DNA of 46,623 bases from Tissierellia bacterium (GCA_028709465.1 JAQVWY010000013.1:1-46623), one strand, 5' to 3'; positions 1 through 8,013 are shown, counted from the first letter of the stretch. Notes: generated by a model from the sequence alone, not told the origin. Made by a program: numbers and translations.

Positions 1-18
1 ATGTTTTAGGCAAAATAT

Positions 19-46
19 AAAGAGCCACATTTCTGTGACTCCTTCA
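19..46 (-). terminator. Rho-independent terminator of the 230-901 lipoprotein gene
   Basis: On the minus strand GAGTCACA, a GAAA loop and TGTGGCTC form an 8-bp stem (one G-U pair), followed by TTTATTTT. It lies downstream of the minus-strand gene ending at 230. The hairpin is nearly identical to those at 1742-1768 and 3205-3236. Confidence 0.7.
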
Positions 47-229
47 TTTTTTACATAAAAAACTTTTGTTCCATTCTGTATCCCAGTAAATCATCTGATT
101 CTTCACCATTATTTAAATATATCATGGTCTAAAAGAGTATACTTGTAGCACATAATAATACTTATGCAACGCAATATAAAAATATTGCGTAATACAAGCA
201 ATTCAATATAATATTGTTTTACAGCTATC

Positions 230-901
230 CTATCTTTTTATAAGGGAACCTTTATAAAACATATATTGTTCTGACTTATTTGGCTCAAAGTACACTTCAA
301 ATATCTTTTTATCTTTATCTTGTAAAGATACCGATTTTGCGACGATTGATTTATTGATATCAGAAGCATATATTTTGCCTTCTTTCAACATGTATATTCT
401 TGTTTCGGGAATTGTACCTAAAGTTGAAATAATTTCTTTCTTATCATCATCGTCTAAATCAATTTCCATGGTATTTCCATCTATCTGTATAATCGAATCT
501 TCCAGTTTATCCTCAACAAACCAATAAAATGCCTGCGCATAATTGGCACCCAATATTCCATAAATCTTTACTGCCCTTTTCCCAAATACATGAATTTCCT
601 CAATTCCCATTGAATCGACTGGGGTGTTCTCCATTGACACTTGACCTATATAATAAGATTTACCATTCAAATTAATTCCGCCTTTAAATCTACTATTTTC
701 ATTATCCGTAAATATAAAGGCGCTATGTTCTTTATCGATTATTTTTTCTTCAATAATTTTATTAGTATTATCTACCTGTAAATTTTCTATTTTTGTATTG
801 CTTATTTGAAAAAATTCCAATGGGTATATATTATCTTCCTTATTACATCCATTGAGTAAAAAAATTAAAATTAATAATATAATTAATAACTTGAGCTTCA
901 T
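230..901 (-). CDS. Putative lipoprotein, 223 aa, function unknown
   Basis: The N-terminus has two lysines, a hydrophobic stretch and a lipobox LLNGC with the lipidated cysteine at residue 19, so the protein is probably anchored on the outer face of the membrane. The remaining ~200 residues are polar, with no domain I recognise; an acidic run DLDDDDKKE lies near residue 150. The ATG is preceded by AGGAG nine bases upstream. It stands alone between hairpin terminators, next to a second small lipoprotein gene on the same strand (1159-1617). The lipoprotein nature is well supported; the function is unknown. Confidence 0.75.
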   Translation of the reverse strand: MKLKLLIILLILIFLLNGCNKEDNIYPLEFFQISNTKIENLQVDNTNKIIEEKIIDKEHSAFIFTDNENSRFKGGINLNGKSYYIGQVSMENTPVDSMGIEEIHVFGKRAVKIYGILGANYAQAFYWFVEDKLEDSIIQIDGNTMEIDLDDDDKKEIISTLGTIPETRIYMLKEGKIYASDINKSIVAKSVSLQDKDKKIFEVYFEPNKSEQYMFYKGSLIKR

Positions 902-1158
902 AATTTCCCACTCCTATGATAATTTATTTATTTTTTACAACCTTTTCTGGACGCATAATATTACCTTGCGACTCATTTTATAAGTAATGTATCTTAAACA
1001 AAACTATAGATATCCCTACTTATTGCTCTCTTTCAAACAATATCAATTTATTATTAATTAAAACAACAATATTCTCCTTATAATAAGCATATTTTGAGCC
1101 TATATCTGTTCATCAACGGGTAGCTCATCTGACACATGATAACTCCTTTCAAATTCAA

Positions 1159-1617
1159 TTAATTCTCCTTAATCCATTCTGTTATCAATGGTCTTTTATC
1201 ATACGTAATGGTGTATTGAAATTTTGAGTACATCCACGTTTCAGGTTCGTATATTTCTTCAACTAAAATAGAATCTTTATTGATAGTAATTAATACTTCA
1301 TTTTGCTCTTTGTTTGGAACAGTGAATATATATCCACCATCTCCGTCTGTAATCTTCCAGCCAACATCCGACTTATCATAAAGGGAATCCACAATCTTAT
1401 TACTTAATTCAGAACTAAAATATTTCTCATATAACTTAACTATCTTTTCTTTGCTATCAGTCTCATTAGGAATTTCTCGAATGTAACTTTGAATCTCATT
1501 AAAAAAATCATATACATTCTCCTCATTCCACACTGAAAAATCATTGGGTTTATCTATACTACACCCAACTAATAACGAAAAACATAACATTATAATCAAT
1601 GCAAACGTAATCCGCAT
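1159..1617 (-). CDS. Putative lipoprotein, 152 aa, function unknown
   Basis: I start this gene at the ATG at 1617, because AAAGGAGG lies just upstream of it; a longer frame reaching 1689 has no ribosome site and would bury the signal peptide. From this start the protein reads MRITFALIIMLCF, a hydrophobic segment, then the lipobox LLVGC with cysteine at residue 19. The mature part is short and mixed in charge, with several aromatic residues near the end (EPETWMYSKFQYTITYD). This resembles small extracellular DUF4829-like lipoproteins only in overall size and style; I cannot assign a family. It is the second lipoprotein gene in this corner of the window. Confidence 0.7.
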   Translation of the reverse strand: MRITFALIIMLCFSLLVGCSIDKPNDFSVWNEENVYDFFNEIQSYIREIPNETDSKEKIVKLYEKYFSSELSNKIVDSLYDKSDVGWKITDGDGGYIFTVPNKEQNEVLITINKDSILVEEIYEPETWMYSKFQYTITYDKRPLITEWIKEN

Positions 1618-1741
1618 ACATACATCCTCCTTTATAAATCTTGTACGAATAGAAACAGCACCTCCTTTTATAATTAGACGAACTATCAATTATCTTTGTT
1701 CCATTATATTAATAATTCAGCGCTACCACCATATAAAAAAT

Positions 1742-1768
1742 AAAGAGCCACATTTCTGTGACTCCTTA
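1742..1768 (-). terminator. Terminator-like hairpin, near copy of that at 19-46
   Basis: Same stem (GAGTCACA/TGTGGCTC, GAAA loop) and U-rich tail on the minus strand. The nearest minus-strand gene upstream ends over 600 bases away at 2386, so the hairpin may be a relic copied together with neighbouring DNA rather than the working terminator of that gene. Confidence 0.5.
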
Positions 1769-2021
1769 ATTTTAATATTATAAATATTATCTCTTGCGTA
1801 ACTGATGTATGGAATTATATTTTCTCAAATACACAATATATAGTACTAATATCAAAGTTTTCAACACTATATATTGATTATTTCATTTTTTCATTTTTGA
1901 CCGTGCATAAATGTATTTTATATATTTATCCGTACCTTGTTTGACGCGCCTAATTATATTATATAATTATTTGTTTATCAAGTACCAATTTTAGGATAAT
2001 TAAAAAAGTTCCTTCCATTAT

Positions 2022-2257
2022 AGAGCCTGTACAAAATTTTGTGTAAACTAGAATAATTGAACTCCTTCTTGGTGATAATACAAATGTTAAAATTTGTCGA
2101 TAATTAAGGAGGAGTTATATTTTTGTCAAAATTACTAAAAGAGTTATGAAAAACGACAGAAAGAGTATCTATAAAATGGACCAGAAGATACGATAACTGT
2201 GATTTGGTTGTGAACCAGCTGAAGATCTTATTCAGCGATGTTTTAGCAACAGCATAA
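2022..2257 (+). mobile_element. Internally deleted IS256-family (mutator-type) insertion sequence remnant
   Basis: The left edge AGAGCCTGTACAAAATTTTG followed by TGTAAAC (2022-2047) resembles IS256-family terminal repeats. Next come AAGGAGGAG at 2106-2114 and a start-like stretch reading SKLLKEL before a stop. A second frame then reads ERVSIKWTRRYDNCDLVVNQ and continues to a stop at 2255-2257, which resembles the C-terminal tail of these transposases (KWTR..NW...L.QL.I.F). The body of the transposase and a matching right end are missing. The assignment rests on remembered family patterns, not on a search. Confidence 0.5.
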
Positions 2258-2342
2258 TTTAATTGGGGCTCTGCCCCAAACCCCGAGGTTTATCGCATCG
2301 GTTTTTAAAAACCAAATAAGCCGCTGGAGTTGCACCTCGAGA

Positions 2343-2356
2343 ACCGTACGTACGGT
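2343..2356. repeat. Perfect 14-bp palindrome, possible group II intron debris
   Basis: ACCGTACGTACGGT is its own reverse complement. The surrounding text (GAGAACCGTACGTACGGTGG then TGTGGTAGGAG) resembles conserved sequence seen around the reverse-transcriptase region or 3' end of bacterial group II introns. No reverse transcriptase and no domain V are present, so at most a fragment remains. Confidence 0.3.
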
Positions 2357-2385
2357 GGTGTGGTAGGAGTTAAATAAATTATTAT

Positions 2386-2967
2386 TTACCTCCTAAATGG
2401 CATTCTAGTAATGCTAAATATACTACCTTGGCTCATTAAATCTGCGATATTCAATACTTGTTTTTCCATAGAATCATATATTACAATATCATTTTCATAT
2501 TTTTCATTGAAACGTGATCGAGCATGATTTTCTACGGTTCCAAGAAGTTGATATAATATTTCTTGCCACCTTTGCAAACTCCATAACTGATTTGCTCTTG
2601 TAAGGAATTCAGCAAGATCATCAGCGTTCCTATACCAATTTAGTCTGTCAGCATTAGCCGCATAAGTATCTCCGTTTTTCAAATCATTAATAAATTTTGT
2701 GCCTAACAATAAATGGTCACGAAAAAGCCTCTCAAACTCTTTTGAATTATCTCCATAAAATGGCTCTAGAAATCTAGCAAAGTCAGATGGAATTGCTAAT
2801 AATCTTTCAGTTACAAATTGTAAATCAGGTAAGTCATGTTTTGTACTAATAACAAATGACCTCATCCACAATACATATTGTAGCCACAATTTGGTGAGAG
2901 TTATATATATATTAATAGGTGCAGGGGTATATGAATCATTTACACTCATATTTCTAATATTATACAT
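2386..2967 (-). CDS. Uncharacterised cytosolic helical protein, 193 aa
   Basis: There is no signal peptide and no obvious membrane segment. The sequence is rich in Trp, Leu and Phe with amphipathic spacing that suggests an all-alpha fold. Two stretches, one around LWLQYVLWMRSFVIST (residues ~27-42) and one around ANQLWSLQRWQEILYQLLGT (~126-145), look like long helices. AAAGGAAA precedes the ATG at 2967 by about 8 bases. I recall similar uncharacterised proteins in Clostridia and Bacilli that share an N-terminus of the type MYN.RNM..N and INIYITLTKLW, but I know no function. It lies between the insertion remnant and a pair of palindromes at 3142-3174. Confidence 0.65.
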   Translation of the reverse strand: MYNIRNMSVNDSYTPAPINIYITLTKLWLQYVLWMRSFVISTKHDLPDLQFVTERLLAIPSDFARFLEPFYGDNSKEFERLFRDHLLLGTKFINDLKNGDTYAANADRLNWYRNADDLAEFLTRANQLWSLQRWQEILYQLLGTVENHARSRFNEKYENDIVIYDSMEKQVLNIADLMSQGSIFSITRMPFRR

Positions 2968-3141
2968 AATTTAAGTTTCCTTTCTTTCAACGTTTTAATA
3001 TATAATATTCAATTTGTGCTTACAAGTTACTGTTTTACTCTGGATTTTTGCCAAAAGCTAATGAATAAATAGTGTTATCAAAATAATGTGTATAAGTTAC
3101 CTTATTCTTACATTGCTCCTATCTAAATTTACGCACGATTA

Positions 3142-3174
3142 TTTTACGCAATGCGTAAAAGTGTGACACTTTTT
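3142..3174. promoter_or_regulatory. Two adjoining near-perfect palindromes, operator-like
   Basis: TTTTACGCAATGCGTAAAA (3142-3160) has perfect 9-bp arms around one base. It runs directly into AAAAGTGTGACACTTTT (3157-3173), with perfect 8-bp arms around one base. They lie between the rpsI terminator and the start of the 193-aa gene at 2967, so they could be operators for that gene. No known regulator motif is recognised. Confidence 0.4.
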
Positions 3175-3204
3175 ACACACAATATGTAGTATGTTATAAG
3201 CAAA

Positions 3205-3236
3205 ATAAAAGAGCCACATTTATGTAGCTCTTTCAA
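3205..3236 (-). terminator. Terminator of the rplM-rpsI operon
   Basis: On the minus strand AAAGAGCTACA, loop TAAA and TGTGGCTCTTT make an 11-bp stem with one G-U pair, followed by TATTTTG. It begins 17 bases past the rpsI stop codon. It is the best-formed member of the three related hairpins in this region. Confidence 0.8.
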
Positions 3237-3252
3237 TAAAATTCTATGCCAA

Positions 3253-3642
3253 TTATCTCTTACTAAATTGTGACGCTCTTCTAGCTTTCTTAAGACCGTA
3301 TTTCTTTCTTTCTTTCATTCTTGGATCTCTTGTTAAGAAACCTGCTTTTTTAAGTATTGGTCTTAATTCTCCATCAACTTGTAATAAAGCTCTTGATATA
3401 CCATGTCTTATAGCTCCTGCTTGACCAGTATATCCGCCACCTTTTACGCTTACTAAAACATCATATTGACCTAATGTATCAGTAATTAGTAATGGTTCTC
3501 TAACTAAAACTCTCAAAGTTTCATATTTTAAATAATCGTCTAAATCTCTTTTATTTACATTTATTTTTCCAGTTCCAGGAACAAGTCTAACTCTTGCAAT
3601 TGCACTTTTTCTTCTTCCAGTACCTCTATATTGTACGTTCAT
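3253..3642 (-). CDS. rpsI: Ribosomal protein S9 (uS9)
   Basis: Small-subunit protein whose C-terminal tail reaches the P-site tRNA. The 129 residues begin [19 protein letters not shown] and end [12 protein letters not shown], both hallmarks of the family; the terminal Lys-Arg tail that contacts tRNA is intact. AGGAGG lies before the ATG. It follows rplM after a 20-base gap, the usual pair, and is closed by the hairpin at 3205-3236. Confidence 0.98.
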   Translation of the reverse strand: MNVQYRGTGRRKSAIARVRLVPGTGKINVNKRDLDDYLKYETLRVLVREPLLITDTLGQYDVLVSVKGGGYTGQAGAIRHGISRALLQVDGELRPILKKAGFLTRDPRMKERKKYGLKKARRASQFSKR

Positions 3643-3662
3643 AACCTATCCTCCTCACCTTA

Positions 3663-4091
3663 TTAAAACTCGTATACTTCTGGTTTTTGAGCTTGGTTAT
3701 TGTGCTCAGGGCCAGCGTATACTTTAAGTTTCTTTAACATTTGTCTTCCAAGACTATTTTTTGGAAGCATTCCTTTTACAGCAAGATAAACTGGTTGTGT
3801 TGGTTTAGCTTGTATAAAATCCTTATAAGGAACTTCTTTTAATCCGCCTGGATAAAGTGAGTGGTGTCTGTATAATTTCTGATTCCATTTGTCTCCTGTT
3901 AAAACAATCTTTTCAGCATTTACAATTATTACGAAATCTCCAGTATCAACATGTGGAGTATAAATTGCTTTGTGTTTTCCTCTTAAAAGCTTAGCAACTT
4001 CTGTTGCTAATCTACCTAAAGTTTTTCCATCAGCATCTATAACATACCATGACCTTTGAACTTCATTAGGTTTAGCATTAAAGCTTTTCAT
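3663..4091 (-). CDS. rplM: Ribosomal protein L13 (uL13)
   Basis: Early-assembling large-subunit protein of standard length (142 aa). Family signatures are visible: [25 protein letters not shown] near the N-terminus (residues ~15-39) and [20 protein letters not shown] in the second half. AGGAGG precedes the ATG. It is transcribed together with rpsI. A separate promoter and a hairpin leader lie between it and truA, so the pair need not depend on read-through from the ecf genes. Confidence 0.98.
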   Translation of the reverse strand: MKSFNAKPNEVQRSWYVIDADGKTLGRLATEVAKLLRGKHKAIYTPHVDTGDFVIIVNAEKIVLTGDKWNQKLYRHHSLYPGGLKEVPYKDFIQAKPTQPVYLAVKGMLPKNSLGRQMLKKLKVYAGPEHNNQAQKPEVYEF

Positions 4092-4163
4092 TTTGTTTCC
4101 TCCTGTAATTCTTTAACTATTAAATTATTCTTCGTTTACTCTATTATCTTCATTATCTATTCA

Positions 4164-4197
4164 AAAAACCTAACTCCGGGGCATTGGAACGGTTTTT
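4164..4197 (-). promoter_or_regulatory. Candidate L13 leader RNA hairpin upstream of rplM
   Basis: Within the ~120-nt untranslated leader, AAAAACC (minus strand 4197-4191) pairs with GGTTTTT (4170-4164) around a 20-nt interior containing CC and GG runs; a U-run follows. The position and form fit the L13 leader RNAs known from Firmicutes, where L13 regulates its own operon. A plain terminator for truA is the alternative. Confidence 0.45.
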
Positions 4198-4218
4198 CTC
4201 TCAAATTCATACCTTATA

Positions 4219-4247
4219 ATTTTATATTAATAAATCATGCAAGTCAA
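4219..4247 (-). promoter_or_regulatory. Sigma-A promoter for rplM-rpsI
   Basis: On the minus strand TTGACT (4247-4242), a 17-base spacer, then TAAAAT (4224-4219). It sits just after the truA stop codon and would start an RNA near 4212 with a leader of about 120 nt. Confidence 0.65.
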
Positions 4248-4256
4248 GTGTTTTTT

Positions 4257-4994
4257 TTAATAAATTACTTCTTTCAAAAAAAGCCCTTCAGGATTAGCAG
4301 TATAACCTAGTACTGTCCTGTCGCCAGTTTCAATTGCATTACTAATACAAGAAATATCTTTTGAGCCTTTACCAATATCTATTAAAGTTCCTGCAATTAT
4401 TCTAACCATATTATATAAAAATCCATTCCCAGTAATATACAATTTTATTAATTGATTCTTTCTGACTAATTCAAAATTATAAATTGTTCTCACGGTAGTC
4501 TTAACTTGAGAGCCTGCTGCCATAAATCCTTTAAAATCATGGGTTCCTATCAACAATTTTGATGCTTCATTCATGAGATCAACATTCAACACATATGGTA
4601 CAAAAAACGAATAATCTCGATAAAAAGGACTACTAATATAATCATTGTATATTTGATACATATATGTTTTTTTATGGGCATCAAATCTAGAGTGAAACTC
4701 CATAGGCACATCTTCTGATTGCATAATTCTTATATCTTTTGGCAAGTTAGCATTTAATGCAATTTTTATTTTATCGCTTTTAATATTTGTATCTGAAATG
4801 AAATTAGCTACTTGCCCTAATGCATGAACTCCCTTATCAGTCCTACCTGAACCAATTAAATCAGCTCTCTGCTTTGTAATAATGCCAATTGCCCTTTCTA
4901 TTTCCCCTTGAATTGTTATTTTATTGGGTTGAGTTTGCCATCCGTGATACTTTGTACCATCATAAGCAATTGTCAACTTAATATTTCTTACCAT
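4257..4994 (-). CDS. truA: tRNA pseudouridine synthase A
   Basis: Converts uridines 38-40 in the tRNA anticodon stem-loop to pseudouridine. The 245-aa protein starts IKLTIAYDGTKYHGWQTQPN, typical of TruA, and carries the catalytic motif GSGRTDKGVHALGQVANF with the nucleophilic Asp at about residue 53. The C-terminal GNGFLYNMVRIIAGTL motif is also present. Its start overlaps the end of ecfT by 7 bases, so the two are translationally coupled, as is usual for this gene block in Firmicutes. Confidence 0.97.
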   Translation of the reverse strand: MVRNIKLTIAYDGTKYHGWQTQPNKITIQGEIERAIGIITKQRADLIGSGRTDKGVHALGQVANFISDTNIKSDKIKIALNANLPKDIRIMQSEDVPMEFHSRFDAHKKTYMYQIYNDYISSPFYRDYSFFVPYVLNVDLMNEASKLLIGTHDFKGFMAAGSQVKTTVRTIYNFELVRKNQLIKLYITGNGFLYNMVRIIAGTLIDIGKGSKDISCISNAIETGDRTVLGYTANPEGLFLKEVIY

Positions 4995-5788
4995 ATTTTA
5001 GATACAATAATCATTGCAAAATAAATTACAAAAATAAATATTGCAACATAATCTCCCATTTCCATTTTCAATTGTCTCATTCGAGTTCTATTTTCTCCGC
5101 CTCTATAGCACCTAGCCTCCATTGCCATTGCAAGTTCATCTGCTCTTCTAAAGGCACTAATGAACAAAGGAACCAATAATGGTATTAGATTTTTTGCTCT
5201 ATTAATTACATTGCCGCTTTCGAAATCAGCACCTCTAGATTTTTGAGCCTTCATTATTTTTTCAGTCTCTTCCATTAATGTTGGAATAAATCTAAGAGCA
5301 ATTGTCATCATCATTGCAAGCTCATGAGCAGGTACACCAATTTTTTTAAAAGGATTTAATAAGTTTTCAATTCCATCAGTCAATAGTATTGGTGAAGTAG
5401 TTAAAGTTAATAAAGATGTTCCCATAATCAAAAGAGTTAATCTCAAAGCCATGAATCCAGCCTGACGAAGTCCTGCATCAGTTATTTTAATAAAACCAAG
5501 TTCAAAAATAATAACATTGCCAGGAGTCATTAAAATATTAATAATAAATGTAATTAAAATTATAAAAAATATTGGTCTTAACCCTCGCAATACAAACTTA
5601 AAAGGTACCTTTGAACTTATAATTGCAACTGCTAAAAAAGCTATTACATACAGGTATGTTACAAAGCTTTCTATTAAAAACAAAGAAATAATAAAAGCAA
5701 ATGTCATGATTATCTTAACCCTTGGGTCAAGGCTATGTACAGGGGATTCAACAGGATAATGCTGACCTATAGTTAAATTCTTAAACAT
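4988..5788 (-). CDS. ecfT: ECF transporter transmembrane (T) component
   Basis: Membrane scaffold that couples the two ATPases to exchangeable vitamin-binding S components. The 266 residues contain 5-6 hydrophobic segments. The two coupling-helix motifs are visible: QKSRGADF (about residue 182) and EARCYRGGENR (about 223). The start overlaps ecfA2 by 8 bases. No S component is encoded in the window, which fits a group II ECF module shared by several S proteins encoded elsewhere, so the substrates (vitamins or metals) cannot be read from here. Confidence 0.94.
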   Translation of the reverse strand: MFKNLTIGQHYPVESPVHSLDPRVKIIMTFAFIISLFLIESFVTYLYVIAFLAVAIISSKVPFKFVLRGLRPIFFIILITFIINILMTPGNVIIFELGFIKITDAGLRQAGFMALRLTLLIMGTSLLTLTTSPILLTDGIENLLNPFKKIGVPAHELAMMMTIALRFIPTLMEETEKIMKAQKSRGADFESGNVINRAKNLIPLLVPLFISAFRRADELAMAMEARCYRGGENRTRMRQLKMEMGDYVAIFIFVIYFAMIIVSKIW

Positions 5789-6644
5789 TTTTTCTTCTCC
5801 TTATTTCCTTTAAAATTTCTGCAGTTGCTTCCTCTACATTAATAATATCATTTTTTATATTAAAACCTCTTTTATTAAGCTCTAAAACTATTTCAGCTAT
5901 TTGAGGAACCCCTAGGCCTATTCTTTTTAATTCTTCTGATTGAGAATATATCTCTTTGGGAGTACCCTTCATATGAATTTTACCTTTATACAATACTATA
6001 ACTTTATTAACAAGTTTAGCAATATCCTCCATGCTGTGAGATACTAATACCACAGTAAAATTGCCCTTGCCATGTAATTTTTTTATCTGTGAAAACAATT
6101 CATTTCTACCTGCTGGGTCAAGTCCTGCAGTGGGTTCATCTAGTATCAAATAGTCTGGTTTCATTGCAAGAACTCCAGCTATAGCAACCCTTCTTTTTTG
6201 ACCTCCGCTTAAATCAAAAGGTGATAAATCTTTTATTTTATTATAATCAAATCCAACTAGTTCTAGAGCTTCCTTAACCCTAGAATTTATTTCATCTTGA
6301 GATAAATTTAAATTTAAAGGACCAAAAGCAACATCTTTTGCTACAGTTTCTTCAAAAAGTTGATATTCAGGATATTGAAACACAAGACCAACAGTTTGAC
6401 GTATATTTTTTAGTTTTTTCTTATCTTCTCCAACGGATACACCATCTACAATTATTTTACCTTCTGCAGGCATTTCCAATCCGTTAAACAATTGTATAAG
6501 TGTTGATTTCCCTGAACCAGTATGCCCTATTATTCCAAGAAAATCACCTTTTTCCACAGTCATGTTAACATTATCCAGTGCAACAGTGACAAATGGTGTT
6601 CCTTCGCTGTAAACATATTTAATATTTTCTGCAATTATTGACAT
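5781..6644 (-). CDS. ecfA2: ECF transporter ATP-binding protein EcfA2
   Basis: ABC ATPase of 287 aa that hydrolyses ATP for the EcfT complex. The motifs are in order: Walker A GHTGSGKS (about 36-43), a Q-loop within [16 protein letters not shown], signature LSGGQKRR, Walker B YLILDEPT and a switch His in VSHSMED. The C-terminal extension ([19 protein letters not shown]) is that of EcfA proteins. Its start overlaps ecfA1 by 10 bases, consistent with coupled synthesis of the heterodimer. Confidence 0.95.
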   Translation of the reverse strand: MSIIAENIKYVYSEGTPFVTVALDNVNMTVEKGDFLGIIGHTGSGKSTLIQLFNGLEMPAEGKIIVDGVSVGEDKKKLKNIRQTVGLVFQYPEYQLFEETVAKDVAFGPLNLNLSQDEINSRVKEALELVGFDYNKIKDLSPFDLSGGQKRRVAIAGVLAMKPDYLILDEPTAGLDPAGRNELFSQIKKLHGKGNFTVVLVSHSMEDIAKLVNKVIVLYKGKIHMKGTPKEIYSQSEELKRIGLGVPQIAEIVLELNKRGFNIKNDIINVEEATAEILKEIRRRKNV

Positions 6645-7462
6645 AACAAATCCACCAGTTCCTTTACATAAATAATATCAGAGGGCAAATCTACGCCTTC
6701 CTTTATAAGTACTTGTGCTAGTTCAGTTACTTGAGGCACATCTAATCCAAATTTCTTTATAGCATCTAAATTACTGAAAACTTCCTTTGGAGTTCCATCT
6801 AATCTTATATTACCTTTATCCATGACAACAACTCTGTCTGCCTGAACAGCTTCATCCATATAATGAGTTATTAAAACTATTGTTTTGCCAATTTTGTTTA
6901 GTTTTTTTAAGGTTTCCATTACTTCAACTCTTCCCGATGGATCAAGCATGGCTGTTGGTTCATCTAATATGATACAATCAGAATTAAGAGCTAAAATTCC
7001 AGCAATAGCAATTCTCTGTTTCTGTCCCCCAGACAAAAGATGAGGAGGGCGTCTTCTATATTCATACATACCAACTGTATTTAAAGCAGCGTCAACCCTT
7101 TTTCTTATTTCAGAAGGTTCTACTCCTTGATTTTCAGGTCCAAAAGCAATGTCTTCCTCCACTATAGTTGCAACAAGTTGATTATCCGGATTTTGAAAGA
7201 CCATACCTGCAGTTTGTCTAATATCCCAAAGCTTACTATCGTCAGAAGTATCCATTCCTTTGACAAATATTTTACCTTCTGTAGGTAGTAAAATAGAATT
7301 TATCAGTTTTGCTAATGTTGATTTACCGGATCCATTATGACCAATAATAGCAGTAAATTGACCTTTTTTAATATTTAAACTAACTCCGTCAACAGCATAT
7401 TTATTATCTTCTTTACCATATTTAAACTTTACATTTTCAATTTTTATAATATTATCTTCCAT
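6635..7462 (-). CDS. ecfA1: ECF transporter ATP-binding protein EcfA1
   Basis: First gene of the ecf-truA operon and partner of EcfA2. The 275 residues carry Walker A GHNGSGKS (about 42-49), Q-loop [20 protein letters not shown], signature LSGGQKQR, Walker B CIILDEPT and the His switch ITHYMDEA. The FQNPDNQ form of the Q-loop is characteristic of EcfA1. The ribosome site AGGTGAAGT is right before the ATG. In many Firmicutes this gene directly follows rplQ; here it has its own promoter and is 19 kb away. Confidence 0.95.
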   Translation of the reverse strand: MEDNIIKIENVKFKYGKEDNKYAVDGVSLNIKKGQFTAIIGHNGSGKSTLAKLINSILLPTEGKIFVKGMDTSDDSKLWDIRQTAGMVFQNPDNQLVATIVEEDIAFGPENQGVEPSEIRKRVDAALNTVGMYEYRRRPPHLLSGGQKQRIAIAGILALNSDCIILDEPTAMLDPSGRVEVMETLKKLNKIGKTIVLITHYMDEAVQADRVVVMDKGNIRLDGTPKEVFSNLDAIKKFGLDVPQVTELAQVLIKEGVDLPSDIIYVKELVDLLCQ

Positions 7463-7477
7463 ACTTCACCTATTTTC

Positions 7478-7541
7478 TAGTGGTATTTTACAATTATATT
7501 TGTTGCATTAAGATAATACCACTAAATTAGTTATAATTCAA
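7478..7541 (-). promoter_or_regulatory. ecfA1 promoter with inverted repeat around the start site
   Basis: On the minus strand TTGAAT (7541-7536), 17 bases, TATTAT (7518-7513). A perfect 10-bp inverted repeat TAGTGGTATT/AATACCACTA has one arm over the -10 box (7515-7524) and the other at 7478-7487, just inside the transcript. It could be a two-arm operator or an RNA hairpin ahead of the ribosome site. Confidence 0.5.
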
Positions 7542-7625
7542 TAAAAAATAATAAAAGTTCTATAATTAGCCAAAGAATAATTATATTTTACTATTGTTAT
7601 TTATTGTAAATTTTTTAAAAAACTA

Positions 7626-7654
7626 TTGACAAAGTTATTTATAAATATTATGAT
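7626..7654 (+). promoter_or_regulatory. Strong sigma-A promoter of the aromatic amino acid operon
   Basis: TTGACA (7626-7631), exactly 17 bases, TATGAT (7649-7654). The start site should be near 7661, about 40 bases before the leader peptide start codon and 350 before aroF. Confidence 0.8.
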
Positions 7655-7700
7655 AATGGAAAATTTAAAACTATTCAAAGATCAGTTTAGGAGAAATTAT

Positions 7701-7841
7701 ATGGCACTTGTAAATAAAATTTACGCATTTAATTTGTATAACTATTATTTAAGTAATTATTATTACTTTTATTATAGTGTACAAAAATTGCATAAATATA
7801 TTTACAAAGGATTTAATAATAGAGCCATTATAAATAATTGA
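7701..7841 (+). CDS. Tyrosine-rich leader peptide of the aro operon, 46 aa
   Basis: A short gene with its own ribosome site (TTTAGGAG, 7 bases before ATG 7701) lies between the promoter and aroF. Of 46 residues, 11 are Tyr and 3 Phe. Residues 13-25 read YNYYLSNYYYFYY, with 8 Tyr codons in 13. A terminator hairpin starts 62 bases after its stop codon, and aroF begins 84 bases beyond that hairpin. This is the arrangement of an amino acid biosynthetic attenuator, in which a ribosome stalled at Tyr codons prevents terminator formation. AT-rich DNA favours TAT codons by chance, but the ribosome site, promoter and terminator together make a functional leader likely. The frame is open upstream to 7626, but that part lies inside the promoter. 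Confidence 0.75.
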   Translation: MALVNKIYAFNLYNYYLSNYYYFYYSVQKLHKYIYKGFNNRAIINN

Positions 7842-7903
7842 CTACATTCTAGCTAATTATTTATACTTCTCTATCTATATATTATATTTTAAGATAGTAT
7901 ATT

Positions 7904-7930
7904 AGAGTCCTTTAAGGGACTCTTTTTTAT
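7904..7930 (+). terminator. Attenuator terminator upstream of aroF
   Basis: AGAGTCC (7904-7910) pairs with GGACTCT (7917-7923) over a short loop, followed by TTTTTAT. No complete operon precedes it except the leader peptide. Upstream segments can compete: CTCTA (7869-7873) with TAGAG (7903-7907), and CTATCT (7871-7876) with AGATAG (7892-7897). The competing fold was traced by eye only. Confidence 0.75.
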
Positions 7931-8013
7931 ATTTTTTCTGAAAAATAGAGGTAGATCTTATACAGTGAGATGAAGCCTGCTATACCAAAATTTGCATTTA
8001 CGGGAGGTAAAAA

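Larger units (their letters stand above)
1769..2385. other. Gene-free stretch with mobile-element debris
   Basis: There is no intact gene. The left part (1770-2020) is AT-rich with no feature I can support. From 2022 on it contains a degenerate IS256-type remnant, then a GC-richer piece with the hairpin TTGGGGC/GCCCCAA (2262-2279) and the perfect palindrome at 2343-2356. Confidence 0.5.

Noticed and set aside
1618..1689. Upstream extension of the second lipoprotein to 1689
   Set aside because: It would put 24 charged residues before the lipobox signal; a good ribosome site lies just before the ATG at 1617.
2262..2279. TTGGGGC/GCCCCAA hairpin as a transcription terminator
   Set aside because: It is not followed by a U-run and no complete gene ends before it; it looks like part of the mobile-element debris.
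7626..7700. Longer 71-aa version of the Tyr-rich leader beginning at 7626
   Set aside because: Its first codons lie within the -35 and -10 boxes and have no ribosome site; the AGGAG before ATG 7701 decides the start.
7842..8013. T-box riboswitch upstream of aroF
   Set aside because: No T-box core (TGGNACCGCG-like) or specifier structure is present between the promoter and the terminator.
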